Positions 16,011-25,412 of a stretch of 64,000 nt of DNA are shown piece after piece. Position numbers and translations under genes: made by a program. Each line of letters opens with the position of its first letter. Within the stretch, counting starts at the first letter, position 1. The stretch is taken from contig JAMOBJ010000013.1 of NCBI GenBank assembly GCA_039908095.1, positions 16,821 to 80,820 of the forward strand. Direction: 5' to 3'. The notes below the pieces were generated by a model. That model made no database searches. It was not told where the DNA came from and saw only the letters and a program-made list of their open reading frames with translations. This DNA comes from Nitrospirae bacterium YQR-1. Its GTDB lineage: Bacteria > Nitrospirota > Thermodesulfovibrionia > Thermodesulfovibrionales > Magnetobacteriaceae.

Positions 16011-18467
16011 ATGATGTTTGAAAAGTTTACAGAAAGAGGCAGAAAGGTAATAATATATGCAAAGGAGGAGGCGGAGAACAGGCAAAACGATTATCTGGGA
16101 ACAGAGCACCTGCTTTTGGCAGTCCTCAGGGATAAGGACGGTTTGCCGGTAACAATATTACGTAAAATGGGGTTGGCAACCGATGAAATACGCATTGAGG
16201 TGGAGAGGAATCTGCCGGCCGGCTCAAATCTGCTCACCTTTGGTGAAATACCATTTACACCACGGGCAAAAAAGGTGCTTGAACTCTCTGTTGAAGAGGC
16301 ACGTTTACTTGGCCATAACTACATAGGAAGTGAGCATCTTCTTTTAGGGCTGATACGGGAAGACGAGGGAATAGGTGGTAAGATTCTCAGAAGCCTTGGT
16401 GCAAACCTCCTTGGAGCAAGGCAACTGACTATAAACCTTTCTATGAGAAGCCAGACCTTTGCAAAGTTAAAGAAAGGCAATACACCGGCTTTGAATGAAT
16501 TTGGCAGAGACCTGACACAGATGGCAGCTGAGGGCACACTGGACCCTGTAATAGGCCGTGAGGACGAAATAGAGAGAATTTTGCAGGTTTTGGGCAGAAG
16601 GATAAAAAATAATCCTGCCGTGGTAGGTGAACCCGGCGTAGGAAAAACGGCGGTAGTTGAGGGGCTTGCCCAAAAAATCAACTCCGGCGATATCCCTGAA
16701 AATCTTATGGGAAAGAGGATAATATCGCTTGATTTAGGCGCTCTGATAGCTGGTACCAAGTACAGGGGGCAGTTTGAAGAACGGCTCAAAATCATAATGA
16801 AAGAAATAAAGCAATCAGACAATATAATCCTCTTTATAGATGAGCTGCATACACTAATTGGAGCAGGGGCTGCCGAGGGCTCGGTAGATGCTTCCAGTAT
16901 GCTTAAGCCGGCTCTGTCAAGAGGCGAGATACAGTGCATCGGGGCTACCACATCCAACGAATTTAGAAAATATATAGAAAAAGACGGAGCCCTTGAACGG
17001 CGTTTTCAACCGATTTTCATACAGCCACCCTCTGTTGATGATACAATAAAAATATTGAGCGGTTTAAAGAGCCGGTATGAGTCTCATCACGGTGTAAAAA
17101 TAACCGGGGCAGCTATTGCTGCTGCTGCAAAACTATCCGATCTCTATATTACCGACAGAAACCTTCCCGATAAAGCCATAGATGTCATAGATGAGACCGG
17201 TTCAAGGATAAAATTAAAACGTTTCACCCCTCCTGTGGAATTGAAGGATATTGAAAAGGACCTTGAAAGGCTGTACAAGGAAAAGTCACTGTACATAAAG
17301 TTAAACGATATAGAGAGGGCTGCCGCCATAAGGGGCGAGGAGGAAAAACACAAAAAACTTCATTTCATAGTCCAGAAGAAATGGCAGGAAAACCTCAGTA
17401 GGGAAGTCTCCCTGTTGGCAGAAGATGACATAGCATATACGGTTTCCAAAATGACCGGCATACCCCTTTCACGACTTGAGGAGGAGGAAACTCAACGCCT
17501 TTTGCACATGGAAGAGGAAATCCACAAAAGGATTATATCGCAAAACGACGCTATTAGTGCCGTGTGCAGAGCAATACGACGCTCAAGGGCAGGGATAAAG
17601 AACAGAAAGAAACCGGTTGGGTCTTTTTTCTTTCTTGGGCCCACAGGGGTTGGCAAGACCGAATTGGCCAAGGCACTGGCAGAGTTTTTGTTTAACGATG
17701 AGAAGGCTTTGATAAAGCTGGATATGTCTGAGTACATGGAGAGGTTTAATGTTTCCCGGCTGACAGGCGCCCCACCTGGCTATATTGGATATGACGACGG
17801 TGGGCAGTTAACCGAAAAGGTCAGAAAAAAACCCTACTCAGTAGTATTGTTTGATGAGCTGGAGAAAGCCCACTATGATGTGTTTAACGTGTTGCTTCAG
17901 ATACTGGATGAGGGCACTCTTACCGACAATTATGGCAGAAGAGTGGACTTCAAAAACACTGTTATCATTATGACTTCAAACCTGGGCGCAAGGTTAATAG
18001 AAAAAGCTACTCCATTGGGATTCCGGAGAAATGAAAAATCCAGCGTTTATGCCAAAATAAAAGACAATGTTCTTGATGAGCTGAAAAAAACTTTTAACCC
18101 GGAGTTTCTCAACCGGATAGATGAGACAGTGGTGTTTCATCCGCTTGAAAAGGAGGACTTATACTCAATTTTGGATTTACTCATAGATGAGACTAATAAG
18201 CAGCTCATTGAGCAGGATCTGGCCATAGAGCTTGATGACAGTGTCAAGGACTGGTTAATAGAGAAGTACTATCAACCGGCATACGGGGCAAGACCTATGA
18301 GAAGGGCAATTCAAAAAGAGATAGACGATCAGCTCTCAGAGGAAATCCTCAGGGGTAGATTTAAGGACGTCCGCAAAATAAAGATTGTGTTACGTGACAA
18401 TACCCCGGTTTTTACAGAGGCGGATGAACTGGAATATATATCTGTGGATTTAGGCGCAGTTAATTAA
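16011..18467 (+). CDS. clpC: ATP-dependent Clp protease ATPase subunit ClpC
   Basis: 818 residues, standard ClpC length. Two Clp-N repeats (MFEKFTERGRKVI; FTPRAKKVLELS), NBD1 with Walker A GEPGVGKT and IDELHTLIGAG, a UVR-type middle coiled coil (LNDIERAAAIRGEEEKH), and NBD2 with GPTGVGKTELAKA, the pore loop GAPPGYIGY and sensor MTSNLGA. It unfolds substrates for ClpP, which is not in the window. The usual McsA/McsB/CtsR neighbours are absent. Starts ATGATG after AGAGG; either ATG may be used. TlpA-like and DUF4416 genes follow closely. Confidence 0.95.
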   Translation: MMFEKFTERGRKVIIYAKEEAENRQNDYLGTEHLLLAVLRDKDGLPVTILRKMGLATDEIRIEVERNLPAGSNLLTFGEIPFTPRAKKVLELSVEEARLLGHNYIGSEHLLLGLIREDEGIGGKILRSLGANLLGARQLTINLSMRSQTFAKLKKGNTPALNEFGRDLTQMAAEGTLDPVIGREDEIERILQVLGRRIKNNPAVVGEPGVGKTAVVEGLAQKINSGDIPENLMGKRIISLDLGALIAGTKYRGQFEERLKIIMKEIKQSDNIILFIDELHTLIGAGAAEGSVDASSMLKPALSRGEIQCIGATTSNEFRKYIEKDGALERRFQPIFIQPPSVDDTIKILSGLKSRYESHHGVKITGAAIAAAAKLSDLYITDRNLPDKAIDVIDETGSRIKLKRFTPPVELKDIEKDLERLYKEKSLYIKLNDIERAAAIRGEEEKHKKLHFIVQKKWQENLSREVSLLAEDDIAYTVSKMTGIPLSRLEEEETQRLLHMEEEIHKRIISQNDAISAVCRAIRRSRAGIKNRKKPVGSFFFLGPTGVGKTELAKALAEFLFNDEKALIKLDMSEYMERFNVSRLTGAPPGYIGYDDGGQLTEKVRKKPYSVVLFDELEKAHYDVFNVLLQILDEGTLTDNYGRRVDFKNTVIIMTSNLGARLIEKATPLGFRRNEKSSVYAKIKDNVLDELKKTFNPEFLNRIDETVVFHPLEKEDLYSILDLLIDETNKQLIEQDLAIELDDSVKDWLIEKYYQPAYGARPMRRAIQKEIDDQLSEEILRGRFKDVRKIKIVLRDNTPVFTEADELEYISVDLGAVN

Positions 18468-18500
18468 TGATAAATCAACAACAGAGGTAAAGACAGGTAA

Positions 18501-19034
18501 ATGAAAACATCAAAGGCATTGATATTAGGGGTGATGATAGTAGCTGCAGTTGTAGTCTTACAACTTGGCAGGAATAAGGGAATGGTGGTGAATTTAAACT
18601 CCGTAGAGGGGACGGCTGTACCGGCCTTTACACTTACCGATTCCAGTGGTAAAACAGTTAACTATGAGTCATTTAAAGGGAAACCGTTAATTCTTAACTT
18701 TTGGGCGACATGGTGTCCAGCCTGCAAGGATGAAATTCCGTCGTTACAGAGTTTTTATAATGAGCAAAAAACAACCCAAAATATAAACATCGTTACTGTT
18801 TTGTATAAGGATGATATATCATCGGCACAGAAATACATGAAAAAGTATAATTATGACTTTCCTGTATATACTGATTCCGGTAACACAAGCGCCCGTTCAT
18901 TGGGGTTAACAGGGGTGCCTGAGACGTATCTGATAGATAAAAACGGTGTTCTGGTAAGACGGATATTGGGCCCGATTGATTGGCAATCTGCATCAGGTAA
19001 GCAGTTGCTTAGTGAACTTCTAAGCCGGGGATAA
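18501..19034 (+). CDS. TlpA/ResA-like thiol-disulfide oxidoreductase
   Basis: 177 residues. One N-terminal hydrophobic anchor (LILGVMIVAAVVVLQL) exports a thioredoxin fold with active site WATWCPACKDE and the cis-proline loop GVPETYLIDKNGV. Such proteins reduce disulfides in the periplasm, commonly for cytochrome c maturation; no ccs/ccm genes are in the window. It lies 33 nt after clpC and abuts the next gene. Confidence 0.85.
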   Translation: MKTSKALILGVMIVAAVVVLQLGRNKGMVVNLNSVEGTAVPAFTLTDSSGKTVNYESFKGKPLILNFWATWCPACKDEIPSLQSFYNEQKTTQNINIVTVLYKDDISSAQKYMKKYNYDFPVYTDSGNTSARSLGLTGVPETYLIDKNGVLVRRILGPIDWQSASGKQLLSELLSRG

Positions 19035-19568
19035 TTGACAGTGCCACCATCCGGTGAATCGGAGGTGGGGGTTTTATTTGCAGGCCTGCTCTATGCCGAT
19101 GAGCACTACCTTACGCAGGCAAAGGATTTACTGATAGGCCGCCTCGGAACAATTTTGATGGAATCTGAAGAAACCCCGTGGGACCATTCAGCCTACTATA
19201 CCGGAGAACTGGGAACTCCTATAAAAAGACGTTTTATTTTTTTTAATAATCTAATAAATACTGGATTGATTGCAGATATTAAGTTAAAAACCATCGCCAT
19301 AGAAAAAGATATCTCAATTGCAGGTACAAGAAAAATAAACATAGACCCTGGATATTTAACACTTGCCAAAGTGGTGCTCCCTACAACTAAAAACCGCTCA
19401 CACAGAATATATCTAAAAAACGGTATCTACGCAGAGACAACATTAATTTATATCGGCGACAATTACAGACCCCATCTTTTCACATATACGGATTTTACAA
19501 ACGAGGCTACCCTTGAGCTTTTGAACAAAGTGCGTAAGATTTATAAAAATAAATTGCTTGGAAGATAA
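19035..19568 (+). CDS. DUF4416 family protein
   Basis: 177 residues matching the DUF4416 pattern as I know it: GVLFAGLLYADEHYL near the N-terminus, TPWDHSAYYTGELGTPIKRRFIFF in the first half and a conserved NIDPGYLTLAKVVLPTTKNRSHRIYL stretch (each listed in parts of the protein). It has no signal peptide. The start is TTG immediately after the tlpA stop, or GTG at 19041; translation is probably coupled. Function is unknown; the family is common in deltaproteobacteria and Nitrospirota. Confidence 0.7.
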   Translation: MTVPPSGESEVGVLFAGLLYADEHYLTQAKDLLIGRLGTILMESEETPWDHSAYYTGELGTPIKRRFIFFNNLINTGLIADIKLKTIAIEKDISIAGTRKINIDPGYLTLAKVVLPTTKNRSHRIYLKNGIYAETTLIYIGDNYRPHLFTYTDFTNEATLELLNKVRKIYKNKLLGR

Positions 19569-19662
19569 AGTATTACTTTAATGGATATTCTTTGCTTAGG
19601 CTCACTTATAATGAATTCAATTTCATACCGATTTAACCGTAATATTTCTCTTCTTTAAATTT

Positions 19663-20589
19663 TTAAATCGGGTTGTTTAGAGCCAGGAATTTAACCTGAT
19701 TTCTACCCATTGCCTTTGCTTCGTAAAGTGCTTTATCTGCTGTTTCTATCAACACAGAAGCACTGACTTTTACAGGAGGTGCTACTGTTGAAACTCCCAT
19801 ACTCATGGTAACATGTTTTGCCGCATCTGAGAATTCATGTGGTATTTGCAGATTTCTCACAGCATCAAGTAGCCGGTGCGCAACCTTCAAGCCGCCGGCT
19901 GAATCAGTATCCGGCAGCACACAAACAAACTCCTCTCCACCATAACGTGCAACAATATCCGATGTCCTTGGCATAGCGCTCTTTAGCGCACACGCTACTG
20001 ATTTCAAACACTCATCCCCGGCACCGTGGCCATAGTTATCGTTATATCGTTTGAAAAAGTCCACATCCATTAATATAAGAGATAAAGGAGCCCTTCTCCT
20101 TCCTGTGGCATTCCATTGAAATCCAAAAAACTCCTCAAATTTCCTGCGGTTTGGGATGCCGGTCAGTCCGTCCTCCCAGGCCATCGCCTCACATGTATCC
20201 CTGTAGAGTTTTAATTCAAGATGAGTGCGTACTCTGGCAACTACAACAGGAGGTGAAAATGGTTTTGTTATATAATCAACCGCTCCCGCCTCAAATCCGG
20301 TTGTTTCATTTTCTGTTTCACTTAACGCTGTTATGAAAATAACCGGAATACCGTTGGTGTCTATATTTTTCTTAATCCTGCGGCATACTTCATATCCATC
20401 CATCTCCGGCATTAATACATCCAGAAGGATTAAGTCTATATCATTATCAATTTGGTTCAAACGTTTCAGAGCTTGTTCTCCGCTTTTAGCGATAACGATC
20501 CGATATTTTCCACTTAGCAGATTAACAAGAACGTCTATGTTGTTTTTTTCGTCATCTACAATAAGAATTGTCGGACGCTTCTGTTCCAC
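19663..20589 (-). CDS. PleD-like response regulator diguanylate cyclase, copy 2
   Basis: 308 residues: receiver (ILIVDDEK; Asp in LILLDVLMPEMDG; Lys in YITKPFSPP) followed by a GGDEF domain with the active A-site YGGEEF and an intact inhibitory I-site RTSD five residues upstream. It should make c-di-GMP under phosphorylation control with product feedback. It is a close paralogue of the next gene upstream (20671-21600), clearly a tandem duplication. Both follow the hybrid kinase and lie in the CheA cluster, giving a chemosensory-to-c-di-GMP output. Confidence 0.9.
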   Translation of the reverse strand: MEQKRPTILIVDDEKNNIDVLVNLLSGKYRIVIAKSGEQALKRLNQIDNDIDLILLDVLMPEMDGYEVCRRIKKNIDTNGIPVIFITALSETENETTGFEAGAVDYITKPFSPPVVVARVRTHLELKLYRDTCEAMAWEDGLTGIPNRRKFEEFFGFQWNATGRRRAPLSLILMDVDFFKRYNDNYGHGAGDECLKSVACALKSAMPRTSDIVARYGGEEFVCVLPDTDSAGGLKVAHRLLDAVRNLQIPHEFSDAAKHVTMSMGVSTVAPPVKVSASVLIETADKALYEAKAMGRNQVKFLALNNPI

Positions 20590-20670
20590 CGCGTTTACCT
20601 CACATCTTTTAGTGCTGTTGCTATTGTGTTTTTAATATCATACATAGAGGCATCTTTGCAGATATATTCC

Positions 20671-21600
20671 TTAACCATATATATAACAAGGTAGAAATAC
20701 AGTCCGGTTTCTACCTTGTGCCTTCGCTTCATAAAGTGCCAGATCAGCGGTTTCTACCAGTGTGCCCGAATTTATCGTTATTGGAGCTTTTACAGTTGAA
20801 ACTCCCGCACTCATGGTAATATGCTCTGCAGCCACTGAGAATTCGTGTGTGATTTTAAGATTCCTCACAACATCAAGCAGCCTGTTTGCTACCGTTATTC
20901 CCCCATCTGAATCGGTATCGGGAAGTACACAGACAAACTCCTCTCCCCCGTAGCGGGCAACAAGGTCCAAAGTCCGCGGCATGGCATTTTTTAATGCGCA
21001 GGCAACTGTTTTCAGACATTCATCCCCAGTGCCGTGTCCATAGTTGTCGTTGTAGAGCTTAAAATAATCTATATCCATGAGTATCAGGGACAATGGAGTC
21101 TTCCTCCTTCCTATACTATTCCAGTGAAATTCAAAAAACTCTTCAAATCTCCTGCGGTTTGGGATGCCGGTCAGGCTGTCCTCCCAGGCCATTGCTTCAC
21201 ATAGGTCACGGCTGAGCTTTAATTCGATATGTGTGCGTACTCTTGCACGAACAATCGGCGGCTTGAAAGGCTTTGTTATATAATCCACTGCTCCTATCTC
21301 AAATCCGGCAGTCTCATTCTCCATCTCGCCTAACGCTGTTATGAAAATAACAGGAATACCTCTGGTATCTATATTTTTCTTAATCCTGCGGCATACCTCG
21401 TAGCCATCCATCTCCGGCATTAGTATGTCCAAAAGAATTAAATCTATATCATCGTCAATTGGATTCAAACGCTTTAACGCCTGCTCTCCGTTTTTAGCTA
21501 CCACTGTTCGATACTCTCCGTTTAGCAGATTAACAAGGACGTCAATATTACTCTTTTCATCATCCACTATAAGAATTGTCGGACGTTTTTGCTCTGTCAT
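20671..21600 (-). CDS. PleD-like response regulator diguanylate cyclase, copy 1
   Basis: 309 residues with the same plan as its neighbour: receiver (VDDEK; LILLDILMPEMDG; YITKPFKPP) and GGDEF domain with YGGEEF and I-site RTLD. Its start lies 12 nt after the hybrid kinase stop, with an AGGGAGGT site, so it is co-transcribed and probably co-translated. The two cyclases differ mostly in the C-terminal tail and scattered surface positions, so specialisation to different upstream kinases is possible but unproven. Confidence 0.9.
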   Translation of the reverse strand: MTEQKRPTILIVDDEKSNIDVLVNLLNGEYRTVVAKNGEQALKRLNPIDDDIDLILLDILMPEMDGYEVCRRIKKNIDTRGIPVIFITALGEMENETAGFEIGAVDYITKPFKPPIVRARVRTHIELKLSRDLCEAMAWEDSLTGIPNRRRFEEFFEFHWNSIGRRKTPLSLILMDIDYFKLYNDNYGHGTGDECLKTVACALKNAMPRTLDLVARYGGEEFVCVLPDTDSDGGITVANRLLDVVRNLKITHEFSVAAEHITMSAGVSTVKAPITINSGTLVETADLALYEAKAQGRNRTVFLPCYIYG

Positions 21601-21611
21601 TTCATACCTCC

Positions 21612-24317
21612 CTATATGCTTACATTTAATGACTTCGCAAACCTTACCATGGTTTCAAGTGCTTTATCATAATCATAATCTTCAATCTGTTTCCCAATAA
21701 TTATCAAATCCCCGATTTCAGGATAATCTCTCAGCATTGTTTTTAATTTATCAAGTTCTACTGAGGATTCAGAATCTCCGCTTTCAAGCAATAAAGCCAG
21801 TTGGCGGATCGAACCTGTAAGTTTCTCATCTACCTTTATCCTTATCATTGGTTTTTCATTGTCAAGCTTATTTGCAACATGTTGATGCCCTGTGTCACAA
21901 AGCTTTGACAATTCCCCTAGTACACCATCCAGAGCTCCCTGAAATACATTTATCAGAGGCTCCAAAGCTGCCATATCATTTCCGTCTTTCAGTGCCCTCT
22001 CAAGCTTTTGTGAGGCTGGATATAGCTCCATTGCCCCTATTGTGCCGGATACGCCCGTCATAGTGTGCACCAACCTGTAAACAGTATCAAGTTCACCTTT
22101 TGCCAACTCATCTCTAAGTGTTGCCATAAAGTCCTTATACTTATCCCTAAAACCGCCTAACATTTTAACATAAAGGCCGGCATTGCCGCCAACTCTTCTT
22201 AATCCTGTATCTACATTTATTGCACAAAAACCGACAGGTAGTTTTACAACCTGACGGCTGCCACCTGAATTCTTTGCAGAAAATTGTCTGTCTTTTTGAA
22301 AATCTCTTTGTTTTATCCAATGTGTAAGAATTTTATATAGCATAGCAGGCTCAATAGGCTTACCGAGATGGTCATTCATTCCGGCTGCGATACATCTCTC
22401 TCTGTCCCCTGAAAGCACATTTGCAGTCATGGCTATAATCGGCAAATCTTTAAACTCCTGCCGTATAATTGCCGTTGCCTCAAAACCATCCATTACGGCC
22501 ATCTGAATATCCATAAGCACTGCATCATAGCCGTCTTTCATAACGGCATCCACTGCTTCCTGTCCGTTTACGGCAGTGTCAACCACAAAGTCTTTCATCT
22601 CAAGCAGTTCCATTGCCACCTGCCTGTTTATCTCATTATCCTCTACCAGAAGAATCCGTGCTCCTGATAGTTTTTCAATGCCCTCGACCTCAGTTTCTAT
22701 CATGTGGGGCATAACGGCCCTCCTGGCTGCATCCTCACCAAAGACCGATAAGATGGTATCAAACATAATAGAAAGACTCACCGGTTTAATAAGAAACGAG
22801 TCAACATGTGTTGTTTTAGTGGCACTAATAACTTCTTCCCTGCCGTAAGCTGTGACCATAATAATTTTAGGCACTTTACTTTGAGGAAGCAGTCTGTTGA
22901 TTTCCTCTATAGTCTCTATGCCGTCCATCCCTGGCATCTTCCAGTCAATAAACACCAAATCGTAGGGATTGTCAACGGAGCGCGTCAACTCATCCAGTGC
23001 CTCTTTACCGGAGGCAACCGGTGTTACTTTAAATGAAAACGACTCAAGAGCCTGCTGAAGAATTTCACGTGAGGCTGCGTTATCATCGGTAAGCAGGACC
23101 CTGAGTCCCACGTATTTGTCCTGCGGAAGACGGAAGCGACGGCGTTCGGAGTTTTGCCGGGCAAAGTTGGCGGTAAAGTGGAAAGTTGAACCACTACCCT
23201 GAATACTGTCCACCCAAATCTTGCCGTGCATCATCTCTACCAGCCGCTTGCATATAGTTAACCCAAGGCCGGTGCCGCCATATTTTCGGGTTGTAGAAGT
23301 ATCAGCCTGAGTAAACGGTTGGAACAGGTTGTCTATTTGTTTCCGGGTTAAACCAATACCGGTATCCTTTACCGAAAAATGGAGACATACATTGTCATCA
23401 GTTAACATATCAGCCTCAATGTTAATAATAACCTCACCCTTTGATGTGAATTTAACGGCATTGTTAGCAAGATTTATCAGTATTTGGCCCAGACGCAGCG
23501 AATCTCCGACTAATGAAAGCGGAACATTTTTTGCAACAAAAAAACAAAATTCCAGTTTCTTTTCATCTGCCTTAAGTGTAATCAGATTAGATACATTGTG
23601 CAGCACCTCATCTAAGTGAAAAGCGCTGTATTCCATTTCGAGTTTGCCTGCCTCAATTTTTGAAAAATCAAGGATGTCATTTATTATCCCCAGTAACGAT
23701 ACGGCTGCAGATTGTATTTTTGATAGATAGTCTTTTTGCTTATCATCGAGACGGGTCTTCTGAAGTAGGTATGTCATACCAATAACTGCGTTCATAGGGG
23801 TACGAATCTCGTGGCTCATGTTAGCCAGGAAGTCACTCTTTGCCTTATTTGCGCTAAGGGCAGCCTCTTTGGCAATCTCAAGCTGTTCTGTCTGGTAACG
23901 CAGCAACACTTCCCTTGAAACCACTGTGCTTATGTCCTGAATACGGATTACGCACATAAAAGCCCTGTCTTTTTGACGTATGCCGCTTATATAGATAACC
24001 TGACACATACGTTCACTTTCACACGGGTCGGAGGCGGGTTGAAACAATGGAAACGGCCTGTTGGTCAGCCTGTGAGACAATGTGGTCGGTAGTCCGCGGG
24101 AAAGAGCACTCTCTATACCCTGTATAACTCTTGAATCAAGCAGCTCAGGAAACACTTCTGTAAGAACCTTTCCTGTTACATCCGGTTTCATGATACGGGA
24201 GGTTTTTTCCATCCAGCGGTTCCAAAAAACTATACGCATCTCGGAATCCAGAATTACGATTCCATCCTGGCCCTTGTCTAATACCGAAAGCAAAAAGTCT
24301 GATTCAAACTCAATCAT
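21612..24317 (-). CDS. Hybrid sensor kinase: PAS-HisKA-HATPase-REC-REC-HPt
   Basis: 901 residues, cytoplasmic. PAS domain at about 10-130, H-box SHEIRTPMNAVIG (His169), HATPase (NLANNAVKF; DTGIGL; GGTGLGL), first receiver (DWKMPGMDG), second receiver (MDIQMAVMDG; LGKPIEP) and a C-terminal HPt with His751 in VHTMTGVSGTIGA. The HPt normally has a Lys three residues after the His (HxxKG); here it is Thr754. It sits between the cheC/cheY/cheA genes and two PleD-like cyclases and probably relays phosphate from HPt to them. Confidence 0.9.
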   Translation of the reverse strand: MIEFESDFLLSVLDKGQDGIVILDSEMRIVFWNRWMEKTSRIMKPDVTGKVLTEVFPELLDSRVIQGIESALSRGLPTTLSHRLTNRPFPLFQPASDPCESERMCQVIYISGIRQKDRAFMCVIRIQDISTVVSREVLLRYQTEQLEIAKEAALSANKAKSDFLANMSHEIRTPMNAVIGMTYLLQKTRLDDKQKDYLSKIQSAAVSLLGIINDILDFSKIEAGKLEMEYSAFHLDEVLHNVSNLITLKADEKKLEFCFFVAKNVPLSLVGDSLRLGQILINLANNAVKFTSKGEVIINIEADMLTDDNVCLHFSVKDTGIGLTRKQIDNLFQPFTQADTSTTRKYGGTGLGLTICKRLVEMMHGKIWVDSIQGSGSTFHFTANFARQNSERRRFRLPQDKYVGLRVLLTDDNAASREILQQALESFSFKVTPVASGKEALDELTRSVDNPYDLVFIDWKMPGMDGIETIEEINRLLPQSKVPKIIMVTAYGREEVISATKTTHVDSFLIKPVSLSIMFDTILSVFGEDAARRAVMPHMIETEVEGIEKLSGARILLVEDNEINRQVAMELLEMKDFVVDTAVNGQEAVDAVMKDGYDAVLMDIQMAVMDGFEATAIIRQEFKDLPIIAMTANVLSGDRERCIAAGMNDHLGKPIEPAMLYKILTHWIKQRDFQKDRQFSAKNSGGSRQVVKLPVGFCAINVDTGLRRVGGNAGLYVKMLGGFRDKYKDFMATLRDELAKGELDTVYRLVHTMTGVSGTIGAMELYPASQKLERALKDGNDMAALEPLINVFQGALDGVLGELSKLCDTGHQHVANKLDNEKPMIRIKVDEKLTGSIRQLALLLESGDSESSVELDKLKTMLRDYPEIGDLIIIGKQIEDYDYDKALETMVRFAKSLNVSI

Positions 24318-24354
24318 AGATTAATCTGTACCTTTATCGTTAAACCTTTGAAAG

Positions 24355-25008
24355 CTAAAGCCCTGCTATAATCTGTTGAATTTCTTTCTTTAATGTTTTC
24401 ATAGCATCTTGTGAAAAAAGCAGCAAGACGTATCCTCTGAGGGAATTATGCTTTTGTTCGTCCTCTGCTGTTTTAAAGTCCATCATAAGAAAAAACGCCT
24501 GTTCTCTATTCTCTGTAACGCCGCCTTGCTGCGAGGATGTTAACTTATGAGAGGACATGTCTAAGAGAGCCTCACAGTCAGCCTTGAGAAATTCCGCCGC
24601 CTCAAATTCGAAATCAATACTCATCATCTGTGTAAAGCTGGAGAGAAAGGCATTCAATATAACGTTACCCACATCTAACAGAGTCTCCTGTTCAAGCTCG
24701 GTGAGTGTCTCAAGTGGAACGTCATCTCCAAGTAAGGTTCTGACAAGCTCAAGGCTCTTACCGCCGGGAAAAATCAACAACGCCGTCCCGTAAAGGTCAC
24801 CAAGAAAATTCTGCCTTACAGCAACAAGCTTTCCCTCATCTTTATGATTAACCAAATCTACAGCTTCAGTGTGGCTAACCACAGCCAGTTGAGGTAATGA
24901 CAGTAATATTTCTTTTTTGACCATCCGGCTTAATGAATCAGCAGCCATTCCAAGCCCCATGTTGAAAAACTCCTTGAGAGCGTCTTGTTCCAGTTCGCTT
25001 AATTCCAT
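24355..25008 (-). CDS. cheC: CheC-like CheY-phosphate phosphatase
   Basis: 217 residues. Two active-site repeats typical of CheC are visible: ELEQDALKEFFNMGLGMAADS near the N-terminus and ELEQETLLDVGNVILNAFLSS at about 105-125 (acidic residue, Glu/Asp and Asn on each helix). It should dephosphorylate the CheY encoded 3 nt upstream. No CheD is present. Its place between cheY and the hybrid kinase supports a role in adaptation or signal termination of this chemosensory cluster. Confidence 0.85.
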   Translation of the reverse strand: MELSELEQDALKEFFNMGLGMAADSLSRMVKKEILLSLPQLAVVSHTEAVDLVNHKDEGKLVAVRQNFLGDLYGTALLIFPGGKSLELVRTLLGDDVPLETLTELEQETLLDVGNVILNAFLSSFTQMMSIDFEFEAAEFLKADCEALLDMSSHKLTSSQQGGVTENREQAFFLMMDFKTAEDEQKHNSLRGYVLLLFSQDAMKTLKKEIQQIIAGL

Positions 25009-25011
25009 GAG

Positions 25012-25383
25012 TTATTTCCCCCCTTCCAGTGCGCCTATTACCCTTATAATATCGTCTTTGGATACGGGTTTTTTAATAAATCCGATTCCCATCGCTTCAG
25101 CCCTCTGCCTCATGGTTTCCTGAATGTTGGCTGTCACTAAGTGAACGTTTAAACCAGGGACTAGTTCCATTAACTTTGCAGCCAGCTCAATTCCGTTCAT
25201 CCCGGGCATATTGAAATCTATCAGGGCTATGGATATAGAGTGGTTCTTAACATGGTTAAGGCCGTCCTGACCATTACCGGCCTCTAATATAACCCAGTCC
25301 GGGAATGATTGAGATACCACATTTTTTATCATCATACGTGCCAGAGAGCTGTCATCCACGATTAAGATAGTTTTCTGCGCCAT
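25012..25383 (-). CDS. cheY: CheY-like single-domain response regulator
   Basis: 123 residues: acidic pair in VDDSS, phospho-acceptor Asp in LIDFNMPGMNG (about 55), Thr in VTANIQ and Lys in IKKPVS. It has no output domain. It lies 29 nt downstream of cheA and 3 nt before cheC, so it is the direct CheA target and CheC substrate. It may act on the flagellar motor or only as a phosphate sink for the c-di-GMP branch. Confidence 0.85.
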   Translation of the reverse strand: MAQKTILIVDDSSLARMMIKNVVSQSFPDWVILEAGNGQDGLNHVKNHSISIALIDFNMPGMNGIELAAKLMELVPGLNVHLVTANIQETMRQRAEAMGIGFIKKPVSKDDIIRVIGALEGGK

Positions 25384-25412
25384 AATTATCTCCCTTGTTA
25401 ATTTATTTATTT

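Noticed and set aside
16319..16957. 212-codon minus-strand frame inside clpC
   Set aside because: Antisense shadow of the strongly conserved ClpC frame.
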